64,000 bases of DNA, from positions 124,001-188,000 of the forward strand of contig CAJNOI010000009.1 in NCBI GenBank assembly GCA_905250115.1, in the 5' to 3' direction. The notes beneath the pieces were generated by a model, which saw nothing but the letters and a program-made list of their open reading frames with translations, had not been told where the DNA came from and searched no databases. Of the stretch, positions 33,322 to 44,331 are shown piece after piece (position 1 is the first letter of the stretch; every line of letters starts with the position of its first letter). The translations under genes were made by a program, and so were the position numbers. The DNA is from Adineta steineri (Eukaryota > Rotifera > Eurotatoria > Adinetida > Adinetidae).

Positions 33322-36300
33322 TTAAATTAACAAAAACAATTCTAGAACATGTTTACGTAATTTTTCTTCGATATTTTCAACAATACGTAATTTAACTTTA
33401 TTTAATTGACCTGTATTATAAATACGATAGATTTGAAATTGTTGATTTATATCTGACAATGAACAACAATATTGTAATTCATTAAATGTTATTGGTATTA
33501 ATTGACGATTATGACTTAATGTACTTTTGACTTCAATATAAATTGTACGTTTTGTTTCAAGATTTTTAATTATAAAATCATATGGTTTTCCTTGTTCGAA
33601 ATTTTCATTTAACCATTGAATTTCTATTTCATTTGATTGAATTTTATCAAGATATTTTGTATGAAGATATTCTTTAACCCATTGTTCACCTAAAAAAATT
33701 GATTAAATAATTTAGTTAAATAAAAATATGTTTTATACCCCAGCGACCAATTTTATCCAATGATACTTGATCCGAACCAATAGTTGAATCACGATTATCA
33801 AGTACCTGATGAGTTAGATCGTCGATATTAAATTTTTTAGTAAGTTGTTCAAGATTTTCATAGGGTGTTTCAACAATTGATGACAAACCACCTGAACGAA
33901 TATTATCAAATCGAGAAATAATGCTATTCGATGGATCTAAAAAATATATAACCATTTAAACATAAATTATCAAGTTTTAATAACTATTTCATATGGGTAA
34001 ATTCCACCTTCGCCGTGTGAATTTCTCACTGAAAGCCCATATAAACTGTATATAATCGATCTTATAGGCAATAATTATATATTGAATAGTTAGTCCATCT
34101 TAGCAAGTCAATTGATCTCCAAGTTAGAGGGTTACCAACTGACATGGCTACTATCTCAAATGGATGTGGGTGTCAGAGTAAGGCTAATGCAATGCCCACA
34201 CCCGCACCCACACCCACATCTTGATTTGGTGTTATAGACTAATTACCCAAAACACAATTGTTGCCTATAGGATCGATTCGGTAAATTCAATTCTCAGCGA
34301 ACTTCTTTAGGAGAAAATTAGTTTTCGGCGAAGGTGGACTAAATGTTTCATATGATACTAAAATTATGTCGATCTATGTTATGATAGCTATTCAATTAAA
34401 TGACGTATGATGTTAGTATGAATTACATATTTTATTCTTTACCGGAATTAGTTTGATGTTCAGTTGATGTTGTTGAAATTTCGGTGAGATTTTTTTGAAA
34501 TTCTTGTCGTTTTTTTTTGTTTATAAGCATTGTATTGTTCTTGATTTTGTGCAACATTTTCAAGTAATGTTCGAACTTTATTTTCATCTAAATATTTTTT
34601 GAATTTTTTTCAACAATTAAAAAAAAGAATTTCTTACCAATTTTTGGTTCATAACATTTGATTTGTGTAGATGTTGATGGTATTTCCCATGGAATATCAT
34701 CTGAATCTTTAAATTCTAAATCAAATTGTTGATATTTAGCAAATATTTCAAGATTATTTTCTTCTTCATTATATAATAAATTCATAAAATTGCCTAATGA
34801 ACGTGTTAATTCATTATTATGATTTGGTATAAATATTCGTGCAAATGAATGAAATATATCTCGATAATATTTTGAATATTCAATCCATTCTCGATGAACA
34901 TAAAAAATCATTTGATTTTCATTATAATAAGATTTTTCTTCTTGAATTATACAAATTGATGAATTAGATTTCATTCGATAAATTAATTGAAGATAATCAA
35001 CAATATTAAATTGAATATTTAAAAGAACTGATGACATATTAATAGATTTTGTCCATTGATATGCTTGAGAAAATTCTGAACGAGATTTCATATATAATTG
35101 TATATAAGGAATAAGTGGTGAAAGTAAATTTTTAACAGTAATTCCATCCGATGAATTTTCAATAATATGTTCAATTGTTATTGATGATGAAAGAGATTTT
35201 ATATCGCATAGATGAAAAAATGCTAAAACTAAGTAAAACAAGGAAAAAAGAATGATACAATTCTAAATGAATTTATGATACGTACTATCAGATGATGGTA
35301 TATCAATTAATGGGAGATTATTTATTTGAGTAAATAATTGAGCAATATCATCATTATCGGATATCAATGGATTATCATTTAGACATACCCAACGATGATC
35401 TCGTGTTGGAAAAATTGATTTATGAGATAGTTTATCTAAATAAAGTCCAAATTATATATATGGACCAAATTCATTTGACTTCAATTTTTTAATAAGGATA
35501 TCCCAAGAGATATACAACAGAGACTTCAAGCCTGAAGTCTCATGAAGTCTTCCGAAATCTTTAAAATCTTTTGAAGTCTTTCGAAAAACTAAAGTCTCGC
35601 TTGTTGGAGTCTCTTGAAGTCTTTAAAATCTTGAAGTCCGCTGTTTCCCCCTTAGGAAGCCTCTTCTGAACAAATTCTCTTAGCAGAGATAAATATTACT
35701 CTTTCAGCTGTTACTTAATTAAAATTAATTAACTAATCAGTAATTAGTGAATACCGGTCGATTCAATGCCAAAAATTCTTCTCATAAAAATGGGCCTCTA
35801 AGAGATTTCATCAAGATCCAGAACAAAAATGTCTGTCTTATCATTATCTCAAGGTACTGAGGAAAAGTTCATATCTTTTTGAATTCTTCTAATAGTTTTC
35901 ATTCAAATACAAGAGCAGTTTTTCTAGTGATATTTCCTCTCAACTAAGATCTCTAGAGCTGATTCTTTTATGATATCTAGAGTAACAAAGCTTAATTTAC
36001 TTTGTAAATCTTGTTTTTCTATGAACTGATTTGATTGTTCGCACCATTTTCCAAGAATTTTAAAGATAGAAAATGCATCTTGTACAGTTTCTTCTGTTGT
36101 TTCCAATGAGGCAATATGAACTGAAATAAAATATATATTTAATTTCAAATTCAGATTATTATATCTTTACCTAATAAACTAATATATTCTTCAACTGTTG
36201 GATTTAATGAAATGGCAAAAGTATCAAGAAATATTGTTTTTTGTTCAGTATAATAAGGTTCAATTATAAAACGAGAATTTGTTTTGAATGATGACGAATA

Positions 36301-39300
36301 TTTAATAAAAAGATTCGTTGAATCTGACCAACAAACTTCTGATAAAGAAACAAATCTTCCACGAATAATATTTTTACCCTCTACTGATGAATCAATAGGT
36401 ACAAAGAAAATAGGTTTGGTATTAATTAAATCTTGTAATTCATTTCTACTCATATTTTGATAAATATAATTATAAATATTTTGCATATGAGATAGAGAAG
36501 TATAGAAAATTGATTTTTCACACCAATGAATTAACATTGAAATAACATCATCTAATGTACTATGTTCAATTAAACCTAGATCATTTGCAAATGATGAATT
36601 TGAATCAATCTCAACATCGACATAAGTAACATGTTGTTCAAAGAGTTTTTGAATTTGTTTGGTTTTTATATAAATATTATTTGATTGATTTAATTTACAA
36701 ATTTTATTTATTTCAATTTGATCTATTTGTTCATTGTATGAATAAGACATTTGAATTGTTGGTATCCATATAGAATCTTTCAAATGTTTAAGAAATAGTT
36801 CAGTTTCTTTTGTTATCATCCAATTTTCCTGTAAAATTGTGAAAAGTCGTTTATTAATTGATATTGATTGAATATTAATTAAAGAATCAAATTGTTCATA
36901 TGTCCAATTATTAATTGGAAATAGAAAATCAGAAACACCTAATTCAGAAAAAAATTGATGTAATTTTTTTCGTTCACTTGATGAGGAAATATTCATAATA
37001 TATTCATCACTAAGTAATATCCAATTGTAGGTACTAAAATCTTTCGATAAATCATACGGATTACCATATTTTGGTGTAAAATGAATGGAAGTTTGAGTTG
37101 GTTGTTGAAAATTTTTATTTGTTAATAATTGTATAATTGATTTTAATCGAGACATATCAATGTAATGTTTCTATAAGAACAAGAATTCTTTCAATAGTAT
37201 AGAGAGATTTAGAAAGGCTCGAAAAAGAGTATACTTCACAGGAGCATAGCTAGGGGGTGTGCAAAGGGTGTACATGCATACCTCTTTGAAAACAAGTATC
37301 TGTAGGGAAGTACGACAATAATTTTTCCACATGAAACAAAAACTATTTTCCTGCAGCTGTTCACATCGCTTGGTAAGTCGAGCATACCTCTTAGCAAACT
37401 CCTGGCTATGCCCCTCATTCTTCATGAAATAAGAAATACATAACGAAACAGAGTTTTACAAACAGTATTATAACGTTTGGTCTCGTCTGAGAGTAAATAA
37501 ACTGATTTAGCAGACTAGAATGCTAATGAAGAATTACTTTCTAACAAAGATGAGCGAATTTTAAGTTGTCTCCATTGTGATTCTAATCACACTACTAAAA
37601 AACATTGTTTTATCCAGCGAGTGGACTGAGTGAGCGTCGTCTACCCTAAAATTCGATTCGCCCATTCTGAAAATGAAACCTAGATAAAACACTACTGAAA
37701 AACGTGACCTGATCTCGATACTAAACTTTCACGTGATTTATAACATTAACTAAACTTAAACAGTTTGGATTTTATGCATGTCTAATTATGCACAATGCAA
37801 TTTAGTTTGGTAATATTAAATATATTTCTATAATTTTACCTGTTTCGACCATAGATCAAAAATATACATAACATAAGCAATAAGAATTTCTGTTGTTTTT
37901 TCTTTACATAACTGTTCATTTTCAAAAACTGGATATATATGTTGTTCACAAATAATTCTATGTGTTAAACGTTGTATACCGAGTCGTTCAAGTAATGTTT
38001 GTATTTGAATTCTTTCAAGTGAATTTTCTTCAAAATTCATCCATAATTCTTCATCAATAATTAATAAATCATTTTCAATTAATTTTGATAGATGAATATT
38101 ATTTGATGGAAAAAATATTGTTTGATTAATATTATTTAATGAAATAAATTCTCGACGATTTTTTAATGGAAAAATTTTTAATAATTGTATATGTTTCAAA
38201 ACTGTTTGTTCATCAGTTAAAGAAAGTTCATTTAAACATCGATATAAACATGAAAACCATTTTGATAGAATTTGTTTATTTTCAAATGTTATCTCACTTG
38301 TAAACATCTGTTTAATAACATCAATTAATTCATTATGACCGAGACGATGTACACCAAGTTCATATAATTGTTTTTCATGTTCATATAAATCATCTTTTAA
38401 ATAATATAAATTCAAATGATTATATAAAATTTCAGGTGTTAAAATTTCTTTAATAGTAGAATCATGTATAAGTACACATTCATTTGGCATATGAAGATTT
38501 GTATCATTAATAACAGATAGAAATTGTCGAGAACGTAATGAATGAAGAATTGTTCGGCAAACTGGTGTAAACAAATTATTACTATAAACTGAAGTTTCAT
38601 TTGGAAGAAAATAAAGAAAAAAACGAAGAGGATCAATTGGTAAACATGATTTTTCTGCATGAAAAAGATCAAGTGAGCCAAGAAAGAGAGATGGAATTTC
38701 ATTAAGAAGAAATTGATTCCATATACTATCACTTAATATATCTTGACGTGATGATGGAACCTAAAATAATCAATAATTAAGATTTAGAATTGCTATTGGA
38801 ATTTTATAAAAAGGCAGTCAGGCAAAATAACGAAAACAGTTAGAATTCTATGTAGGGAGCTGCGGGTCAACCCAGACCCGACCGAGTAAGGGCATGGGTC
38901 TAACCAAATTCTTTTTCTCGGATCTGGATCGAGTATGGGTCTAATGGATTCTTGTCTTCTCGGGTTTGGGTCGGGTCCGGACTCAAAAAGCTGTGGACCT
39001 GCAGCTCTCTAATTTTGTTCCGTTTTGTTATTCGAGATAAGGAAACACTATACGCATTTTGACTGACTGCCTTTGATAGTAGTTATTTTACCTCGAAATC
39101 AGCTTGTATGATGAATGTAAAACCGAACTAAAAAAAATGAATTAGATTTTCAATATATAATAATTTATTATTTACCGTTCTCAATGGTAAGTAAGCGTAT
39201 ACATCTTGTTTAATTAATTTAATTTCTCCATTATTTTTAATTTCATGTAAAGGAAATGCTAATGCTATTTCAGTTACTTCAATAATATTATCTAAACTTG

Positions 39301-42300
39301 TTTTAATTTCTTCGGGAATAATTAATTGCTTTTTAATAACAAACCATTTTTCAATCATTTGTCCACAATGTATTTCAACAATACTCGTTCCTGGAATATC
39401 AAATCTTTCATAAATATGTTTTGATTGTGTTAAACGATTATCAATTATTACTGAACGAAGACGATTTAGAAAAAGTAAAAGTGATGGATGAATATCATTA
39501 AAACTTTCAGTTAATGAACGTGATTTATGTTTTTGCATTTCATTTTCTGATTTCAATGGTAAACATATACGAGTTGTCCAATTTAAATATTCATTATCTT
39601 TACATTCAGTTGATAACCAATTGGGTAATATATATCCTATAGAACCATTATGTGCATCAAAACAAATTTGATAACCATTTGAATAAATTTCCGGATGATC
39701 ACTAAGAGAAAAAAGTCAGTTTTTTTCTTATTGATAGAAATAACTTACCAAACAGTAAAAACAGATTTAAAACCAATACCTTTTTGTCCAATATAACCAT
39801 ATTGATGTTTACCTTTTGTTGATTTACCAATATCACATAATGCTTGAATATTATTTTCTTGAAAACCTAATTCATTATTATAAATATTAATTGAATTTGT
39901 ATCAATAACAAAAATTAATGTTGGTTTTGTATTATATTGATTATCATCAGCATTTTGAATTAATTCAAGAACAAAATGCATATCAGTATTATATAATTCT
40001 TTGGAAAGACGTTCTAATGATCGACCAACAAGTGATTTCAATTGATTAGTTAAACATTGACCTTCATCAGAAAGATTTAAACCAATACCGAATTTTTCTC
40101 GACGAATTTGTTCAATTACATCATAAGGATTATTACCAGATAATATTGGTTCAGTTTTTGAAATAACTGACGAAGATTCAATGGATGGAATGATTGACAG
40201 TGATTGTTTTTCTCGTGGAATTTTAATGGATGATGAATGAATTTTTCTATTATCTAATGACCATTCACTAAAACCAAGTTGTTGTCCTAATTGAATAAAT
40301 CGTATGATCATATTTGAATCTTGTTTATCGATTATTGTCCAGAATGTTTCACGTACTTTCATTTGACTACCTTCAAGTGTAACTAATGGTTCGAGAAAAA
40401 CTCGTTGAATAATTGATGATAGAAGAAGATATGGTATTCGTACGAATATACGTGCAAGAAAATGATATAATTGGCTATCAGATGATATACTCAAGAAAAA
40501 CGTATGTACGATATTAGACAGAAGAGATAATGGAGCATTCTGTAATGAATTATGTTGAACAAGAATTGAAACAAGATGTCCAGAAGTTAAGATTGAATCA
40601 TAATTATAAAGAGATTCTTTGAACATGTCAAGTGTAGAATTCGAAGATAATTTTAGAAGCGTAACATGATCAATTTCAAGTATTGAAATTGAATGCTGTA
40701 CTAGAAATGATTTTAATTTACCTAATATTGGACGAAAATGTAAATTCCATTGAATATCAGTATGTAAATTTCCAAGAAGTGGACATTGATTAATCGCTTG
40801 TAACGCTTGTTTTTCAAGATCTAAATAAATATAAATTTTCAAAACTTGATATTCTAAGAGCATGATAAGATATTTTCTCAGGTTCAATTCACTTATATCA
40901 AGCAAAATTAATGCGTTAATCTCAACTCTTTTGAAATATTCCTAACGTACATTAATTGACGTTCTATTATTCAAGCAAGGTGGGCTTTAAAGAGGGTCTG
41001 GCGGGACCGATTTTTTTATCCCGATCCCGGCAAAATATCTTTTCGGGATTTTTGATGCCGTTACCATTTTCTGTGGGTATAATCCTTCCAGACTTATGAC
41101 CCATTAATGTATTTACTCGGTATTCTTTAGTTCCTATTCCGCTTTAAACAATATATACTAGAGAGTATCTTCTATATTTATTTAGATTTATGATTTTAAA
41201 ATTCTGTACCTTCTATGGATGGCTTTGTTGTGTATTTAATTATCGGTAATTCATCTAACATAAGACATTCATAATGAATCGAAGTATGATGTAATTTTTT
41301 CTTTTGTTTAATCGAATTAAATAACGCATGAAAAGTACCATGACCAAGTTGTTCAAATGATTCAATTTGAAAATGATAACAAATCATCTGTTCTATGTTT
41401 TGTTGATCGGTTGATTTATTGAATGTTTGAAGAATAAATTGTTCAATATCTTCATAAGGAATTGTCGTTATTGAATTATTATTATTCTCGTGAAATTTTG
41501 ATGAAAATAATTCAAATTTAATATTTACAGGAAATAATAATTGTTCATTTCGTTGTATATAATCAATAAAAGCCCCCTGGCCTAAATCATGAAAATTCTT
41601 AACTTGAAATTTTTCACATAAACGTTGTTCAATTCGATATAATAAATTAAATGTAATTTGTTTCAATGAATTTATCTGTTCTTTAAATTCTTGAAGAATA
41701 TCTTTTTCATCTGGATAATTAATTATTCGTTCACTGGATTTTATTTTCGGTTTTACTTCTATTTCAATATCACTATCCGACGAAGAATTAAAATATATCT
41801 TCTTGCTTATAGTACGATCAGTTTTAGATGCTGGTTTATCAGGTGGTGGTGGTGGTACTGTTAAATTACCATGACAAAGAGCTATTTGAAATATATTTTT
41901 TAACATAGAATCTTTCGTAATTATTTGCAATGCATGTGAGATCTTTCGAAATGACGAACAACCTATAAATATTGTATTTTTAAACAATATAAAATTTTTG
42001 TCAACATACTTTGACAAAGGTCACGACAGATTTCAATAAGATCATTAATAATATCAATTGGATCCATTGATGCATAAACTTGCCGTTGTTTATCATTAAT
42101 AGTTTTTAAAATTTTTTCCACTTCTTTTTTGTGCAAGTTCATTTAATGTTTGATTTAATTCTGTTCGTGCTATTTCCATTGTTTTACGTTGATTTGCTTG
42201 CATCGCTTTAATACACTAAAAAAAAACGGAAATTTTTCGAAATTGAATTCGCTTTAAACTTACATTTCTTGCTAAATAGACACTTTTTATTCTAATACCT

Positions 42301-43574
42301 AATTGATAGATATTTTTGACATGAACTTGTTCAGCTATAAATTTTAAAAAATGTTCAAGATTCAATTCATTTTCGGTTTTCCATGCATATTCTTTAGTCA
42401 TAAATTGATCAAGATATTTTAATATATCAGAACTTTTGAAATCTTTCTTTATTTGTTCATTTCGAATTGATCGTAAACGAAATAATTCTTCGATTTTCGG
42501 TTGTTTTTCTATTGGACCAATTAATAATTCATTATAATCTGTTTTATAGAATATACGAGCTAAATCAATTTCGATTTCATTCAATGTACCCATTGTTGAC
42601 CAATATGTATAAGCATCAAGATACGTATTGATTTTATTTTGTGTTCGGATGAGATTATCAACACATGGGATTTGATCAGCACGTTGAATACCTAAATTAC
42701 CAAGATCTTGTACATGAAAATGAGTTAGAATACGCCAGATAATATCATTCCATCGTACTAATTGTCCTTCGTCATGAAGAAGAACGATTTGTTTAGCAGC
42801 TATTTCATTAATATGCTAAATAGAAAATGAGTAGGGATGTTTACGATGTGTAGTAGTTACTTGTAAAGGAATTCGTTGTGTAATATGATTTGTTTGAGCT
42901 GTAAATGGAATGTTATTTGGTGTTGATGGGAAAGATGAACGAAGTGAAAGTTCTAATGGATCTGTATTGGTACTTGAATCAAGTTTGATTTTATTTGAAT
43001 TACATTTTTTCTGAGTTGTTGGAATAATAATAATAGGTTCAGATACATCTGAATCTGAACTACTTGATGAAAAAGTAATACGACTACGTTTTGATACAGA
43101 TGAAGAAGAAGCTAAACAAGCAAAATTGAGATAAATAAGAAAAATATGAAATTTTACATTTCTGTTTAGATGATGAAGATTGTTCAAATATTCGTTTATT
43201 AGTTTTTTGTGAGTCCGATTGTGATGAATACTGTTCAATAAGATGACTTAATTTTTTAACATAAATTTGCCAAGGAGCACAATCAAGTTCAAATTGATGT
43301 TTAAGTTGATTTATTCGTTTATCATAATCATCTTTTGTTAGACTACTATTATGAAAAGAATTATCAAGTTTATTTTGTTGAGATACAAAAGTTAATTTAG
43401 TTGTTTTAATTGCTGTTTCAGCGAATTCTAAACCTTGCTTGGCTGCAGTAAATTGTTGATTATTGAGAAGAGATGTTTGTTTGACTCTAAATATAAGAGA
43501 ACTGAATTGAAATGAAATGTAAAATAGTATTCTTACAATTCAGAAACGGTTGATAAACCAGCATTACTCGACAT
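33322..43574 (-). CDS. NO VEIN-like giant protein (sacsin-type ATPase, DUF3883)
   Basis: Seventeen exons: 43537-43574, 43158-43486, 42861-43111, 42264-42815, 42010-42215, 41210-41962, 39749-40925, 39176-39701, 39092-39127, 37840-38760, 36171-37170, 36001-36120, 35286-35435, 34638-35228, 34443-34587, 33739-33936, 33322-33689; about 2450 aa. The centre has the GHKL/Hsp90-like ATPase of NO VEIN and sacsin: IGLNLSDEGQ, LERLSKELY, FVLELIQNADDNQY (N-box), NNELGFQ, IGKSTKG and GYIGQKGIGFKSVF (G-box). It is followed by LLLFLNRLRS, YAYLPLR and FTFIIQADFEVPSSRQD as in the plant protein. The C-terminus is a DUF3883 domain (GRWGEQWVKEYL .. YDFIIKNLETKRTIYIEVKS). Arabidopsis NO VEIN is a nuclear protein needed for vascular patterning; the animal role is unknown. 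All exon phases fit except for single extra bases in A6 (42125-42130) and A9 (34510-34518) runs, which break the frame as read. Introns hold several MITEs. Confidence 0.85.
34161..34221. repeat. GT/CA hairpin element, copy 5
   Basis: GGATGTGGGTGTCAGAG, then TAAGGCTAATGCAATGC, then CCACACCCGCACCCACACCC. It is in an intron of the NO VEIN-like gene and shares GGCTAAT with the copy at 56738. The right arm holds four CACCC units. Confidence 0.7.
35436..36000 (-). other. Intron with GAAGTCTT repeat cluster
   Basis: A 565-nt intron, long for this gene. Positions about 35518-35640 hold a dense, irregular cluster of GAAGTCTT/AAGTCTC/AAATCTT motifs in the same orientation, with CTTCAAGCCTGAAG forming a short palindrome. 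It looks like a degenerate minisatellite. Confidence 0.55.
37603..37697. mobile_element. MITE-like element in NO VEIN-like gene intron, family A
   Basis: Ends TGTTTTATCCAG and (inverted) TGTTTTATCTAGG; the core ACTGAGTGAGCGTCGTCTAC..AAAATTCGA matches the element at 30496-30653 in inverse orientation. Imperfect direct repeats CTACTAAAAAACAT / CTACTGAAAAACGT lie at the two sides. Confidence 0.55.
38811..39072. mobile_element. TIR element in NO VEIN-like gene intron, 262 bp
   Basis: Inverted ends AAGGCAGTCAGGCAAAAT and TGACTGCCTT (inverse reads AAGGCAGTCAGTCAAAAT); a second inverted pair GGGAGCTGCGGGTC / GACCTGCAGCTCTC lies about 45 bp further in. The GC-rich interior has repeated GGGTC/GACCC motifs (CCCAGACCCGACC, GGTTTGGGTCGGGTCC). 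Non-coding; no target duplication resolved. Confidence 0.7.
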
Positions 43575-44331
43575 ACTGATATTTTCACAGGCAAAACGTT
43601 TCAATTGAGCGAAAATATCACAGATTTTCGAGTTTTAGTGAGAAAATTGTACGAAAAAGAAGAGAAAGATATGATTGGATTAATAATTGTTTAATCAATA
43701 TGTATGAGAGAGGTCGTCAGATACCAACAGTATATCTACTTTTCTTTTCCCAAGATCGACCATACAATGAAACTTGTATGCAAATTCTTTATCTACATAT
43801 AGAGAACGAAAAAAAAATCTTCACTATATTATTCCGTATAACAGAATTGTTCCATTCAATTTCTTTGCAACGTCATTTATGAAGACATCTTAATATACTA
43901 AAATCTACTGACTGAAGATAAAAAAGATTCTTTTTGTATTGTACATCGATGAAATTGTATGGTAATATTATAAAACATTTGTCTTGGTATTCAATTATAT
44001 TATAATCGTAAATTTGTACAAAAAAACAAAGACTTTCGTATTTTATTTTTTCTGTTTTACATAAAAATATAAGTAAAATAAATAAAAAATTATTGTTTAA
44101 CGTTCCCCACCCCGTTCCATCTCTCAAAAAAACAAGTGCAGATCTCGGATCATTCAAATGGCCTAAAATTTTCAGCTGTGTATCATCACGTTTGACCGAG
44201 ATATTTTTCTTTTGATTATAGTAAATGAGTCTTATACATTTATCTCTATTTCGGAAATTGACGTATTTTGAGAGATGAGGAGGTGGGCTTAAAAAAAACA
44301 AATGATCCTATGAGATACTATATTCTGATAC
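43575..44331. other. Intergenic, no gene seen
   Basis: Between the NO VEIN-like start and the GalNAc-transferase stop. A frame of 142 codons (43873-44301, minus) exists but is low-complexity, lacks family motifs and has 3'-region composition, so it is not annotated. Confidence 0.5.

Noticed and set aside
42110..42140. Programmed ribosomal frameshift at the A6 run of the NO VEIN-like gene
   Set aside because: The needed shift removes one base (+1), which the A-run does not favour, and a second break lies in an A9 run; homopolymer error or decay is simpler.
43873..44301. 142-codon minus-strand frame downstream of the GalNAc-transferase
   Set aside because: Composition of a 3' region, no domain, and the transferase already ends cleanly at 44332.
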